This document shows positions 40,788 to 50,292 of a stretch of DNA of 64,000 nucleotides, piece by piece. The DNA comes from Bacteroidota bacterium. GTDB lineage: Bacteria; Bacteroidota; Ignavibacteria; UBA10030; UBA6906. The notes beneath the pieces are model-generated. The model saw only the letters and a program-made list of their open reading frames with translations. It searched no databases and was not told the origin of the DNA. Numbering within the stretch: the stretch's first letter is position 1; each line of letters starts with the position of its first letter. The stretch is from NCBI GenBank assembly GCA_030835135.1, contig JAUQWO010000003.1, positions 106,694-170,693 of the forward strand, written 5' to 3'. The position numbers and the translations under genes were made by a program.

Positions 40788-42035
40788 TTATCCTATGAAC
40801 AGCGGCTTGATATGACGGTCGTACAGGTTGTGGGTGACGTTCTGTTCGATGGCGGACCGGCACGACCGGAGGAGGTCGCGGTAGCGGTCCCCCGCTTCGG
40901 CCGCGATACGGAACGATACATGGATGAACTGGCGGAGGTCGGTGCTGTACCGGCGCGCGCTCTGGTCATGCCTCAGCGCCTCGACGAAGTGCTCCGCGGG
41001 CCACTGCCGCAGTTCCGCGGGCGAGGGGAGCTTCGCGCGGTCGATCCGGACGACCGTCGCGTACGGTTTCATCAGCTCGTCGTACCGCCCGAGCGCGATC
41101 TCATACATCCCCTGCACGAACCGGTAGGCCTCCCCGCCGGTCGCGGCGATCCCGATGACCTCTTCCAGCCATGTCGTGCCGGCGGTCTTCAGATGCAACC
41201 CGGCGCCCGTCTCCAGCAACGCCTTCCGCATCACCGGGTACAGCGAGAACTTGTCGCTTCCGGTATGCACGCTCAGCTTCAGGTTCGCGGGAAGACCGAA
41301 GAGACCGATGGCATGCTTCACCACCGCGAGATCATCACGGAAGTCACGCTCGAACAACGGCACTTCGCCGACATAATCGATCCCCTTCAGGAAATCGCCG
41401 GTGAACTTGGGGGCGATCGTCTGCAGCGGCACCCCCTCACGCGCAACGGCAGCGAGGATGAAGAACAACTCGGCGGGCGTCTGGGGTGCGTCGGCCTCGT
41501 CGAGCGACATCTCCGGGATGAAGGTCGCCGGGTCGCGGTGGGACGCGATGCTGCGGTAGATCTGACCAGCCTCCTGCACGGCATGGAGGTACTTGCCCGC
41601 AACGGTGCGCAACAGGGGCTCATCCACGACGATCGGCGCGCTCATCCCCGGGACCCGCAGCGTTCCCTTGAACCGTTCCATGGCGTGCACGTAGGCATCG
41701 ACATCCGATGGCGGCGCTGGCCGTCCGATCATGTCAGCGACATCGATGGTGAAGAAATTGCATGCCCCGACGAAATGGACGAGCGTCTTCAGCCCGATAT
41801 GGTCCGCATCCAGATAATACGGTTTCGTCCACCCGGCCGCCGCCACCGCGGCGGTCGCGGCCTGCAGGGTGTCCTGCGGACCCGTCCCGATGATGGAGTG
41901 TTCCCGGAATGATTTGTTCCACACGGGGACCACGGCTACACCATTGTCCGCGGCGGCCTGGAGGGCGCGCAACTGTGCGGCGCCTTCCATGCCGAACCGG
42001 TCGCCAATCCCCATGGAGTATTGTTCGATCGTCAT
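40788..42035 (-). CDS. uxaE: Tagaturonate epimerase family protein
   Basis: Predicted to interconvert D-tagaturonate and D-fructuronate at C4, replacing the tagaturonate reductase/altronate branch. 415 residues matching the UxaE family known from Thermotoga: YSMGIGDRFGMEGAAQLRA, VVPVWNKSFREHSIIGTGP, KPYYLDADHIGLKTL and KLSVHTGSDKFSLYPVMRK, the last two rich in likely metal-binding Asp/His. It lies between the LacI regulator and gnd. Only a weak purine-rich ribosome-binding site (GAAAGAA) is seen. Confidence 0.88.
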   Translation of the reverse strand: MTIEQYSMGIGDRFGMEGAAQLRALQAAADNGVAVVPVWNKSFREHSIIGTGPQDTLQAATAAVAAAGWTKPYYLDADHIGLKTLVHFVGACNFFTIDVADMIGRPAPPSDVDAYVHAMERFKGTLRVPGMSAPIVVDEPLLRTVAGKYLHAVQEAGQIYRSIASHRDPATFIPEMSLDEADAPQTPAELFFILAAVAREGVPLQTIAPKFTGDFLKGIDYVGEVPLFERDFRDDLAVVKHAIGLFGLPANLKLSVHTGSDKFSLYPVMRKALLETGAGLHLKTAGTTWLEEVIGIAATGGEAYRFVQGMYEIALGRYDELMKPYATVVRIDRAKLPSPAELRQWPAEHFVEALRHDQSARRYSTDLRQFIHVSFRIAAEAGDRYRDLLRSCRSAIEQNVTHNLYDRHIKPLFIG

Positions 42036-42113
42036 TGTCGTTCTTTCTCGATGTGTCTCGGTTGGGCCTGCGCCGGTCGATCCGGGCGGAGGTCCAGGTC
42101 ATACCGCCGACCG

Positions 42114-43187
42114 CTACGCTCTCCCCTGCCCGCCCAGCACGGAGGAGAGCGGTCGGTTCCCCCGGGCGACACAGGTTTCCCTGACGATCACCTCCGTCGG
42201 GATGATCCGGTTCCCCGGTGGCACGGAGTCGGGATGCTCGATCATTTCCATGATGAGCTTCACGGACTCCTCACCCAGCCGCTGGGTTGGCTGGTTAACG
42301 CAACTCAAGGCCGGCGTGAGCAACCCGCCAACATCGCTATCCCCGAAGCAGATCACATCCACATCCTCCGGGATGCGGATCTTGCGCGCCTTGGCCGCGG
42401 CATACACCCCCAGCGCGATGGGGTACGTCACGGTGAAGATACAGCGCGGCAGCGGACCCAATTCGAGCAACTGCATGAATCCATGATACCCCACGTCGGT
42501 CCCGTACCCGCCGGCGATGATCCACTCCTTCTTGATGTCGAGTCCGTGACGGGTCAGAGCATCCATATATCCCTGGACACGGTTGCGGCCGATGTTCACG
42601 TTCGTGTCGCCGCCGATGCACGCGATCGTGGTGTGGCCGGCGGCCAGGGCCTGTTCGATCGCCTTCATCGAGCCCCCGTAGTCATCCACCAGAACCGCGG
42701 TGGATCCCTTCGGTTGCGGATCGGGGATCCGGTCCATGAAGAGCAGCGGGATCCCCATCTGGCGCACCCAGTCATAGATCCTGGTGTCCTTCAGCCGCGC
42801 CGAGACGGAGATGATGATCCCGTCCACGCGCATCGACACGAGGGTCTGCAGGTGCTGGATCTCCTGCTCCTCATTTTCATGCGAGACCATGAGGATGGTC
42901 TCGTACTTGTGTTCGAGCGCCTTGGCATACACGGATTCGATCACCGACCCGAAGAAGAAGTGGGCGATCTTGGGGACGACGAGACCGAGGAGGTGCGAGC
43001 GCCGTGCCGAAAGGTTCCGCGCCATGCGGTTCGGACTGTAGCCGAGTTCGCTGGCGACGCGGCGTATCTTCTTCGACATCCCGTCCGAAATATCCGGATG
43101 ACCGCGCAGGGCCTTGGACACGGTCACGCGCGACACCCCGAGCCTGCCCGCGATATCGGCAAGCGTGATATGGGATTGCTTCTTCAT
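42114..43187 (-). CDS. LacI-family transcriptional regulator
   Basis: A 357-residue repressor-type protein. N-terminal HTH and hinge: ITLADIAGRLGVSRVTVSKAL then GYSPNRMARNLSARRSHLLG. The periplasmic-binding-protein-like effector domain includes DGIIISVSARL, MGIPLLFMDRIP and DVDVICFGDSDVGGLLTP. The ligand is probably a uronate or deoxy-ketogluconate, given the locus. Its start overlaps the GH105 stop by 4 bp (ATGA). It likely binds the matching palindromic sites at 44457-44485 and 56286-56302. Confidence 0.9.
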   Translation of the reverse strand: MKKQSHITLADIAGRLGVSRVTVSKALRGHPDISDGMSKKIRRVASELGYSPNRMARNLSARRSHLLGLVVPKIAHFFFGSVIESVYAKALEHKYETILMVSHENEEQEIQHLQTLVSMRVDGIIISVSARLKDTRIYDWVRQMGIPLLFMDRIPDPQPKGSTAVLVDDYGGSMKAIEQALAAGHTTIACIGGDTNVNIGRNRVQGYMDALTRHGLDIKKEWIIAGGYGTDVGYHGFMQLLELGPLPRCIFTVTYPIALGVYAAAKARKIRIPEDVDVICFGDSDVGGLLTPALSCVNQPTQRLGEESVKLIMEMIEHPDSVPPGNRIIPTEVIVRETCVARGNRPLSSVLGGQGRA

Positions 43188-44446
43188 TGCTTCCATCCTT
43201 GCTCGAGTGCGATGGCCGCGAGAAGGAACGGTCCAACACCCTTGAAGTCGTTGAGCCGGCGTGGCTCACTGATATAGTAGGCAAAGCTTCCGTCGCGATA
43301 GGGTTTGCCGCCGAGGCCGGCGCTGCGGCATGTTTCATGCAGGTCAACGAACCCTTCGGGAGTCACTGTGATGAGCTTTGCCGTGATGCCGGCGAACGCC
43401 TTCTTCGCCGCCTCACCGTACGAGGGGTCGAGCCATCCACGCTGCACGGCGCGTGCGAACGCGTACGTGAACATCGCGGAGGCCGAGGCCTCGAGGTAGT
43501 TCCCCTCCCGGTGTGCCTGATCGGTGACCTGCCACCACAATCCGCTGGCGGGGTCCTGGTACCGCGCGATCCCCGGAGCCGTGTCCCGGAGCAACGCGAT
43601 CAGCTCGGCTCGCCCCGGATGGTCAGGAGGTAGTATGTCGAGGACATCCACGAGCGCCATCATGTACCACCCCATGGCGCGGGACCAGAAATTGGGCGAC
43701 TGCCCCGTCGTCGGGTTGGCCCACCGCTGCGACCGGCTCTCGTCCCACGCATGATAGAGGAGTCCGGTGCGCGGATCTTTCGTGTGTGCATGCACGAACC
43801 GGAACTGCCGCACGACGTCCGTGAGCGCAGCCGTATCGTGGTGCATCACCGCGTACCGGGCATAGAAGGGTCCTGCCATGTACAGGCCGTCGAGCCACAT
43901 CTGCCACGGATAGATCTCCTTGTGCCAGAACCCACCCTCCTTCGTGCGCGGATGATCGCGCAACTGCTGCCGGAGCGTATCGGCGGCGATCATGAACCGC
44001 GCTTCGCCGGTCGCCGCATGCAACGGGAACAAGGCCCGCCCGGCAGCGATCTGGTCCAGATTGAATTCGGTCCGGCGATACGTACGGATCGATCCGTTCT
44101 GTTCGATGAAGTGGTCCATGTTCTCCCGGACGAAGCGGAAGAATCGTTCATCACGGGTATGGCGGTACGCGGCATCGAGCGCAACGAGCATGAGGCCGTG
44201 TTCGTAGTTCCAGGACCGTGCGGTTGTCAGCGAATCCCATGAGGCCCCGCCCGGATGACGGAGCACGAAGCTCTGCGCGATGCGTGCCGACCAGGGGAGG
44301 GACGGATCAACGGCCACCGGAACAACGGGGCGAACGTCCGTGCGCGATGGGGCGCACGCTGAGACCAGTCCGGCAAGGATGATCGCGGAAAGAGCGAGAA
44401 GAACTGACCCGCCCTTGTCCGTCACCTGGAAAACGTTGATCGACAC
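43184..44446 (-). CDS. GH105 unsaturated uronyl hydrolase, lipoprotein
   Basis: Removes the 4,5-unsaturated uronic acid from the non-reducing end of lyase products. 420 residues: lipoprotein signal with lipobox LVSAC, then an (alpha/alpha)6 barrel with RSWNYEHGLMLVAL, YPWQMWLDGLYMAGPF (Asp186 aligns with the catalytic Asp of YteR/YesR), FWSRAMGWYMMALVDVLDILP and DGSFAYYISEP. The start is GTG 44446, with GGAGG 5 bases upstream and the lipoprotein signal directly after. The open frame continues far upstream, but as out-of-frame transporter sequence. The regulator gene follows with a 4-bp overlap. Confidence 0.88.
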   Translation of the reverse strand: MSINVFQVTDKGGSVLLALSAIILAGLVSACAPSRTDVRPVVPVAVDPSLPWSARIAQSFVLRHPGGASWDSLTTARSWNYEHGLMLVALDAAYRHTRDERFFRFVRENMDHFIEQNGSIRTYRRTEFNLDQIAAGRALFPLHAATGEARFMIAADTLRQQLRDHPRTKEGGFWHKEIYPWQMWLDGLYMAGPFYARYAVMHHDTAALTDVVRQFRFVHAHTKDPRTGLLYHAWDESRSQRWANPTTGQSPNFWSRAMGWYMMALVDVLDILPPDHPGRAELIALLRDTAPGIARYQDPASGLWWQVTDQAHREGNYLEASASAMFTYAFARAVQRGWLDPSYGEAAKKAFAGITAKLITVTPEGFVDLHETCRSAGLGGKPYRDGSFAYYISEPRRLNDFKGVGPFLLAAIALEQGWKQ

Positions 44447-44456
44447 GATCACCTCC

Positions 44457-44485
44457 GTTACTTTATCGTTTACTTTCGTAAAGTA
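44457..44485. promoter_or_regulatory. LacI-type operator region before the GH105 gene
   Basis: Contains TACTTTCGTAAAGTA (44471-44485; arms TACTTT/AAAGTA around a 3-base centre) next to GTTACTTTATCGTTTAC (44457-44473). The latter matches 14 of 17 bases of GTTACTTTACCGGTAAC at 56286-56302, upstream of the TonB receptor. It lies 11-39 bp upstream of the GTG start, in the gap after the transporter gene. No good -35/-10 pair is seen beside it. Confidence 0.65.
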
Positions 44486-44544
44486 CGAATCGCCCACCGT
44501 CCCTCTGCTCCGCGTGCATTTCCGGCCGCGGCGAAGCGCGCGCC

Positions 44545-45828
44545 TCAGATCCCTTCGAGGGGCTTGATCCGGGGGACCAGAAGCTGGATCAGGACCAGAG
44601 CAACGAGGTATGCAGACCCTGCGATGTAGAAGAGGGTCATATAGCTGCCGGTCCACTCGAGCAGATACCCCGCCGTCATCGAAAAGAGCATACCACCCAC
44701 CGAACCGGCCATGCCCCCGAGTCCAACGACCGACCCGACGGCCTTCTTCGGAAACATGTCCGACACGAGCGTGAAGATGTTCGCCGACCATCCCTGATGC
44801 GCGGCCGCTGCGAGCCCGATGAAGAAGACAGCGACCCACAGGTTGGAACTGCCGGACATGAAGATGATGGGAACGACGAGGAGTGCGCAGATGAGCATCA
44901 CGAGCTTACGACTGTTGTTCACCGCCCACCCGGAGGCGATGAGGCGCGAGGAGGCCCACCCGCCACCGATACTGCCGACCGTGGTCATGGTGTAGATCGC
45001 GATGAGCGGCAATCCCAGGTTCGTGAGGGTCAGACCGTACTGCGTGTTCAGGAACTTCGGCAACCAGTACAGATAGAACCACCAGATCGGGTCGGTGAGG
45101 AATTTGCCGATGACGAACGCCCACGTCTCTTTGTGCTTGAACAGCACTCCCATCGGCACCTTCTCCGCCGACGCTTCTTCCCTGTCGCTCTGGATGAACG
45201 CAAGTTCTTCCCGGGTGACCCGCTTGCTGATCTCGGGCCGTTCATAGAGCAACAGCCACGCGATGATCCAGAGGAAGCCGATGGCACCCGTGGCAATGAA
45301 CGCGCCGCCCCATCCCCAGTGCTCGGCCAGCCACGGCACCGTTGCCGGAGCAACGACCGCACCGATGTTCGCGCCCGAATTGAAGATACCGGTTGCCAGC
45401 GCCCGTTCCTTCCTGGGGAACCACTCCGCCGTCGTCTTGATCGATGCCGGGAAGTTGCCGGCTTCACTCACCCCCAACAACGCGCGGGCGATGCCAAAAC
45501 TCAGCGCGGACGATGCCAGCGCGTGGGCCATGGCGGCCACACTCCATCCGACGATCGAGATCGTGTACCCGAGCTTCGTGCCATACCGGTCAATGAACCG
45601 TCCGAACAACGGCAAGCCCAGCGCGTACGCGGCCTGGAACGCCACGACGATGTAGCCGTACTCGATCTCACTCCACCCGATCGCCTTCTGGAGATCGGGG
45701 GCAAGGATGCCAAGCACCTGCCTGTCGATGTAGTTGATCGTCGTGGCGACGAAGAGCAGACTGCAGATCGTCCACCGGAACCTTCCGCCCGGGGCGGCCT
45801 GGTCTGTCGGAGCTGAGGGAGCTGCCAT
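44545..45828 (-). CDS. MFS transporter, hexuronate (ExuT-like) type
   Basis: A 427-residue inner-membrane symporter with 12 predicted helices, of the anion:cation symporter family. Typical features: FVATTINYIDRQVLGILAPDL in helix 1, GRFIDRYGTKLGY in loop 2-3, GVSEAGNFPASIKTTAEWFP and RALATGIFNSGANIGA, all as in galacturonate/glucuronate transporters. Context supports uptake of galacturonate or unsaturated uronates. The ATG at 45828 is used; a TTG one codon earlier is the alternative. Next to kduI, 24 bp apart. Confidence 0.85.
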   Translation of the reverse strand: MAAPSAPTDQAAPGGRFRWTICSLLFVATTINYIDRQVLGILAPDLQKAIGWSEIEYGYIVVAFQAAYALGLPLFGRFIDRYGTKLGYTISIVGWSVAAMAHALASSALSFGIARALLGVSEAGNFPASIKTTAEWFPRKERALATGIFNSGANIGAVVAPATVPWLAEHWGWGGAFIATGAIGFLWIIAWLLLYERPEISKRVTREELAFIQSDREEASAEKVPMGVLFKHKETWAFVIGKFLTDPIWWFYLYWLPKFLNTQYGLTLTNLGLPLIAIYTMTTVGSIGGGWASSRLIASGWAVNNSRKLVMLICALLVVPIIFMSGSSNLWVAVFFIGLAAAAHQGWSANIFTLVSDMFPKKAVGSVVGLGGMAGSVGGMLFSMTAGYLLEWTGSYMTLFYIAGSAYLVALVLIQLLVPRIKPLEGI

Positions 45829-45852
45829 CAATGATTCTTTCCTGTGAAGGTG

Positions 45853-46686
45853 TTACTTCAGATCGGACATGGCAACGGCGTCCATATCCCCGAATTCCTG
45901 ATTTTCGCCACCCATCGCCCACACGAACAGGTAGTTCTTCGTCCCGGAAGCACAATGAATGGACCACGGCGGCGAAATGACCGCTTCGAAGTCACGCACG
46001 AGCACATTGCGCGTGGCATCCGGCCGGCCCATCAGATGCACGACAAGGTCATCCTTCCCGAGTCCTGTATAGAGGTAGATCTCCATCCTGCGCTGGTGCG
46101 TGTGGGGCGGCATGGTGTTCCACACGCTTCCTGGCGCCAGTTCCGTCAGACCCATCACCAGCTGACAGCTCTTCACCCCGCCCGTGTGGATATACCGGTT
46201 GATGGTCCGCTTGTTCGCCGACTCCGTCGAGCCCAGGTCCGACTGGTCCACGTTCTCCCGCGGTGCGAGGGTGGTCGGATACGATGCGTGCGCGGGGTAC
46301 GAAGCGAAGTAGAACCGTGCCGGCGTCCCGCCGCTCACGCTGGTGAATGTGACCTCTTTCGTTCCCCGCCCGATATAGAGCATGTCGCGGAAGCGCATGG
46401 CATGATCGACACCATCGGTGCGGACCACGCCGTCGCCGCCGAGATTCACCACGCCCACTTCGCGCCGCTGGGTGAAGAAGTCCGCCGCCATCTCCTTCTT
46501 CGTTGCTTCAAGCACCAGGCGTCCGTTCACAGGCACCGCGCCGCCGGCGATCGCCCGGTCGGCGTCACAGTACACCATGTTCACCGCACCGGGGGTGAAC
46601 AGCCGGTCCAGCAGGAACGCCCGCCGGATCTCTTCTGTCGTCCAGCGCTCGTACGACCGGTCATCAGGCAAATACCGGATATCCAT
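45853..46686 (-). CDS. kduI: 5-dehydro-4-deoxy-D-glucuronate isomerase
   Basis: Isomerises 5-keto-4-deoxyuronate, released from unsaturated galacturonides by GH105, to 2,5-diketo-3-deoxygluconate. 277 residues, standard length. The cupin metal site is visible in TMPPHTHQRRMEIYLYT (two His and one Glu); YIGRGTKEVTF and WSIHCASGTKNYLFVWAM are also typical. AGGA lies 5 bases before the ATG. Upstream gene kduD supplies the next enzyme. Confidence 0.95.
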   Translation of the reverse strand: MDIRYLPDDRSYERWTTEEIRRAFLLDRLFTPGAVNMVYCDADRAIAGGAVPVNGRLVLEATKKEMAADFFTQRREVGVVNLGGDGVVRTDGVDHAMRFRDMLYIGRGTKEVTFTSVSGGTPARFYFASYPAHASYPTTLAPRENVDQSDLGSTESANKRTINRYIHTGGVKSCQLVMGLTELAPGSVWNTMPPHTHQRRMEIYLYTGLGKDDLVVHLMGRPDATRNVLVRDFEAVISPPWSIHCASGTKNYLFVWAMGGENQEFGDMDAVAMSDLK

Positions 46687-46743
46687 TGTTTCCTCGATCT
46701 CTCATTGCACAACTGGTGCGACGCGCACCCCGGGTGATCTCCA

Positions 46744-47499
46744 CTACCGGGCCATCCAGCCGCCGTCCACGACGAGCACGTGCCCATTGACATAATCCGA
46801 CGCATGCGATGCAAGGAACACCGCCGCGCCTCCAAGGTCCTCGGGCGATCCCCAGCGCCCGGCCGGGATCCTGTCCAGGATCGACTTGCTGCGCGCCGGA
46901 TCCTCCCGCAACGCCTTGGTGTTGTTCGTTGCCATGTAACCCGGCGCGATGGCGTTCACCGTGATCCCGAGCGATGCCCATTCGTTCGCCAGCGCCTTCG
47001 TCACCTGCGCCACAGCCCCTTTGCTTGCCGCATACGATGGCACGATGATGCCGCCCTGGAAGGCAAGCAACGACGCCACATTGATGATCTTTCCGTACTT
47101 CCTCTTGACCATGTCCCGGGCAACGGCCTGACTCAGAAAGAAGACGGTCTTGCTGTTGATCGTCATGACATCGTCCCAATCCTTCTCGCTGAACTCGATC
47201 GCCGGAGTGCGGCGAATGATGCCGGCATTGTTCACCAGGATATCGATCCTGCCGAATGCTGCGATGGCCGTCTCGGCGACAAGGGGGATCGAAGACATCT
47301 GCATGAGGTCCACGCTCAGCACGTGGGCCTTCCGGCCCAGGGCCTGGACCTCGGCGGCAGTGTCGCTGCTGGACACGTGATCGACGAGCACAAGGTCCGC
47401 ACCGGCCGTCGCAAGCGCCAGAGCCATCCCTCTCCCGAGTCCCGTGCTGGCACCGGTGACGATGGCGGAAGAACCTGTGAGGTCAAAGGACGGGGTCAT
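46744..47499 (-). CDS. kduD: 2-dehydro-3-deoxy-D-gluconate 5-dehydrogenase
   Basis: SDR enzyme reducing 2,5-diketo-3-deoxygluconate to 2-keto-3-deoxygluconate. 251 residues: cofactor motif TGASTGLGRGMA, NNAGI, catalytic Ser in NVASLLAF, YAASKGAV (Tyr and Lys), and the C-terminal GHVLVVDGGWMAR typical of KduD. The start overlaps the uxaC stop by 4 bp. Adjacent to kduI. Confidence 0.92.
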   Translation of the reverse strand: MTPSFDLTGSSAIVTGASTGLGRGMALALATAGADLVLVDHVSSSDTAAEVQALGRKAHVLSVDLMQMSSIPLVAETAIAAFGRIDILVNNAGIIRRTPAIEFSEKDWDDVMTINSKTVFFLSQAVARDMVKRKYGKIINVASLLAFQGGIIVPSYAASKGAVAQVTKALANEWASLGITVNAIAPGYMATNNTKALREDPARSKSILDRIPAGRWGSPEDLGGAAVFLASHASDYVNGHVLVVDGGWMAR

Positions 47500-49001
47500 G
47501 AGCGTTTCCCTGAACGGTGTGAACGTGTCGCGTGAGTGGCCTCAGTATAGACCGGGAACGGGAAGTACCGGCGTGCGTTCTCGTAACAGACATTCCGGAC
47601 CAGAGCACCAACGAGCCCCAGGTCATCGGGCAACAGACCGCGCGCCATGTCGTCGCCGAGCATCGCGCACAGGATCCGGCGGAAGTATTCGTGTCGCGGA
47701 TACGACAGGAAGCTCCGTGAATCCGTGAGCATCCCGATGAACTGTCCGAGCATGCCCATCGCCGACAGCGCCTCGAGTTGCCGGATCATCCCCTCCCGCT
47801 GGTCCAGGAACCACCAGGCAGAGCCGAACTGCATCTTCCCGGCGACGGAGCCGTCCTGGAAATTCCCGATCATGGTCGCCATCAGCTCGTTGTCGGCGGG
47901 ATTCAGGTTGTACAGGATCGTCTTCGTAAGCTTCTCTTTGTCATCCAACCGGTCCAGGAACCGCGCCAGCGACGACGCATGCGACCAGTCACCGATCGAG
48001 TCGAAGCCGGTGTCCGGACCCAGCGTCCGCATCATCCGGGTGGTGTTGTTGCGCAGCGCACCGAGGTGGAGTTGTTGCACCCATCCCCGCTCCGCATCCA
48101 TGACCGCGAGTTCGTGCAGGATGGCTGCTTTCACTTTGCGGGCCGACAGCGGATCGAGCGTGCGCCCGGCAAGGACCTGTCCGAACAGGTCGCGCACTCC
48201 CTGCACGGTGTAGTCGTCGGCATACACTTCGTCCAGGCCATGGTCCGATAGCCTGCATCCGTTCTCGTGAAAGAACGTATGCCGCTTCTTCAGCGCCTCC
48301 AGCAGCGTGTCATAGGACGTGATCGCAATATCTGCTGCCGCCGACAGCTTCGCGACATACGCCGCATACGTGGCAGGGTTGTCCACGGCCATCGCTTTGT
48401 CCGGACGCCAGGCCGGATACACCGCGGCAGGCATCGACGGATCAGCCGCCATGGCACGGTGATGTTCCAGCGAGTCGATCGGGTCGTCGGTCGTACAGAC
48501 GACCTCCACGTTCATTTGCCTGATGATGCCGCGCGTCGTGAAACCTGGTTTCGCGAGGAGCGCATTCGTCTTCTCCCATACCATCTTCGCGGTGTCAGGC
48601 CCGAGCAGCACGTTCGTGATCCCGAACGGCCGCCGGAGTTCCAGGTGCGTCCAGTGATAGAGCGGATTGCGGAGGGTCAGCGGGACGGTCTCGGCCCACT
48701 TCTCGAACTTCTCCCACGGCGTCGCGTTCCCGGTGATGAACCGTTCGTCCACGCCGCACGTGCGCATCGCACGCCACTTGTAATGGTCGCCCTCGAGCCA
48801 CGGCTCGGTGATGGTCGCGAAGCGGCGGTCCACCGCGATGCTCTTCGGATCCAGATGGCAGTGATAGTCGATGATCGGGAGGTCCTCGGCGTACTCATGG
48901 TACAGCCGGCGGGCCTGCTTCGTGTCCAGCAGGAACTCCTCACCGATGAACGGGCGCCGGCGCGGTGCCGGACGCTTCACCTTCTTTGTTGTGCGTGCCA
49001 C
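47496..49001 (-). CDS. uxaC: Glucuronate/galacturonate isomerase
   Basis: Converts D-galacturonate to D-tagaturonate and D-glucuronate to D-fructuronate. 501 residues. Amidohydrolase-fold features include PIIDYHCHLDPKSIA, VVCTTDDPIDSLEHHRAM, GSAWWFLDQREGM and MLTDSRSFLSYPRHEYFRRILC. The start is GTG with GGAGG 6 bases upstream, and the first 16 residues are strongly basic (TTKKVKRPAPRRRP), unusual for this enzyme. It overlaps kduD by 4 bp. Confidence 0.95.
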   Translation of the reverse strand: MARTTKKVKRPAPRRRPFIGEEFLLDTKQARRLYHEYAEDLPIIDYHCHLDPKSIAVDRRFATITEPWLEGDHYKWRAMRTCGVDERFITGNATPWEKFEKWAETVPLTLRNPLYHWTHLELRRPFGITNVLLGPDTAKMVWEKTNALLAKPGFTTRGIIRQMNVEVVCTTDDPIDSLEHHRAMAADPSMPAAVYPAWRPDKAMAVDNPATYAAYVAKLSAAADIAITSYDTLLEALKKRHTFFHENGCRLSDHGLDEVYADDYTVQGVRDLFGQVLAGRTLDPLSARKVKAAILHELAVMDAERGWVQQLHLGALRNNTTRMMRTLGPDTGFDSIGDWSHASSLARFLDRLDDKEKLTKTILYNLNPADNELMATMIGNFQDGSVAGKMQFGSAWWFLDQREGMIRQLEALSAMGMLGQFIGMLTDSRSFLSYPRHEYFRRILCAMLGDDMARGLLPDDLGLVGALVRNVCYENARRYFPFPVYTEATHATRSHRSGKRS

Positions 49002-49014
49002 GCGTTCCTCCCTG

Positions 49015-50289
49015 TCACTGCATCCTGTCGCGGTGGGCCCAGAGCCCGAGCGCAGGGTTCGAAATATAGAAGATCTCTTCTCCGTCAGGCATCGTCTGGA
49101 AGCCGTCGCGGAGTGCCGCCGGATCGTACCGCCGCATCATCTCGGCAAGGGGCGCATAGCGGAAGTTCGCATGTTCGATCTCCTCGCGCGTGACGCCGCC
49201 CGGACAATACGTGATGGAGAACCGGCCATCGGACGATCCATGCATCAGATGCGCGGCCGCACTCAGACTGGCGCCCAGATCCGGGTGCTTCTTCACGAGC
49301 TCCAGCACTTCACGCGTGCCGACATAGCCGTACTTCCTGATCAGCCCATCGATGCCCGCATCCTCACCGAACTTCACCACGCCCGGTGCCAGCACGATCA
49401 GTTCCCCGCCGTCCGCGATGGCCATCCGCGTGCGGTAGATGCTCTTGTTGCCGAGCCACGTGCTCTTGAATTCGGAGGGATCGAGATACACCACGACCTT
49501 CCGGAGGGGCTTCGGCACGAGCGTGAAATTCACCTCGAGCGAGAGAGCCGCGGCCTTCTGGAACGTGGCGTCATCATCGCCGATGTACAGACCGCGTACC
49601 ACGAGCCGTCCCGTGGCGGGGTCGGTGCCCACAACGGTGAGGACATAGACGATCGGGAGGTGCGTCGCGAAGTGCGCCGCGCCATACGACAGCACGCGAC
49701 GGACGGGCGTATCGGCCCGCCCCATGATCCGTTCCATGCCGTACGCTGCGCCCAGGAAGTGCGTGCGGTGGATGCTGTCCACGCCGCCGGTGCCGACGAA
49801 GATGTTCTTCGTCTGGTTGGCCATGCCGATCACCTCGTGGGGAACGACCTGTCCGATCGACAGAATGAGGTCGAACCCACCTTCTTGCATCTCCTGAGCC
49901 ACCTGGATCGGGATCGGATACTCGACGGCGCCACCCGAGACCGTGCGGACGAACTCCGCCGGGACCTCGCCGAGGGTCGCTACGCCGGTGCGGAAATCAT
50001 GCGTGCGGAAGAGGGACCGCGGCAGATCGCCGAACATCGCCTCGATCTCACGCTCCGGCATCGGGTCATGCGTCCCGATCGCCGGGAGGATGCCACCTAC
50101 CGCGCTGCCAAAATGCTCCACGGCCATCCGCGTCAGCGGACCGGCCTGCGAATGGGCCCGGGTGATGTCGGGAGGCACGAGGAGAACCTTCTTCTTCGCC
50201 CCCAGGCCACGCAGGGTCGCGTGCAATGCCGCGCCCATCTCTTCGGGAGAGATGACATCGGCCGCCGAGCCACGTTCGAAATGCGTCAC
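49015..50289 (-). CDS. LarA-family nickel-pincer racemase/epimerase
   Basis: A 424-residue homologue of lactate racemase LarA. The residues that hold the nickel pincer nucleotide align: His74 in GTHDPM, His151 in VVPHEVIG, Lys161 (covalent attachment site, 10 residues after His151) and His177 (16 after Lys161), the same spacing as His174/Lys184/His200 of the Lactobacillus enzyme. Family members racemise alpha-hydroxy acids, including aldonates. In this operon the likely substrate is an aldonate such as mannonate. LarB, LarC and LarE cofactor genes are not in the window. The start is GTG, with GGAG lying in the end of the upstream SDR gene. Confidence 0.85.
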   Translation of the reverse strand: MTHFERGSAADVISPEEMGAALHATLRGLGAKKKVLLVPPDITRAHSQAGPLTRMAVEHFGSAVGGILPAIGTHDPMPEREIEAMFGDLPRSLFRTHDFRTGVATLGEVPAEFVRTVSGGAVEYPIPIQVAQEMQEGGFDLILSIGQVVPHEVIGMANQTKNIFVGTGGVDSIHRTHFLGAAYGMERIMGRADTPVRRVLSYGAAHFATHLPIVYVLTVVGTDPATGRLVVRGLYIGDDDATFQKAAALSLEVNFTLVPKPLRKVVVYLDPSEFKSTWLGNKSIYRTRMAIADGGELIVLAPGVVKFGEDAGIDGLIRKYGYVGTREVLELVKKHPDLGASLSAAAHLMHGSSDGRFSITYCPGGVTREEIEHANFRYAPLAEMMRRYDPAALRDGFQTMPDGEEIFYISNPALGLWAHRDRMQ

Positions 50290-50292
50290 GTC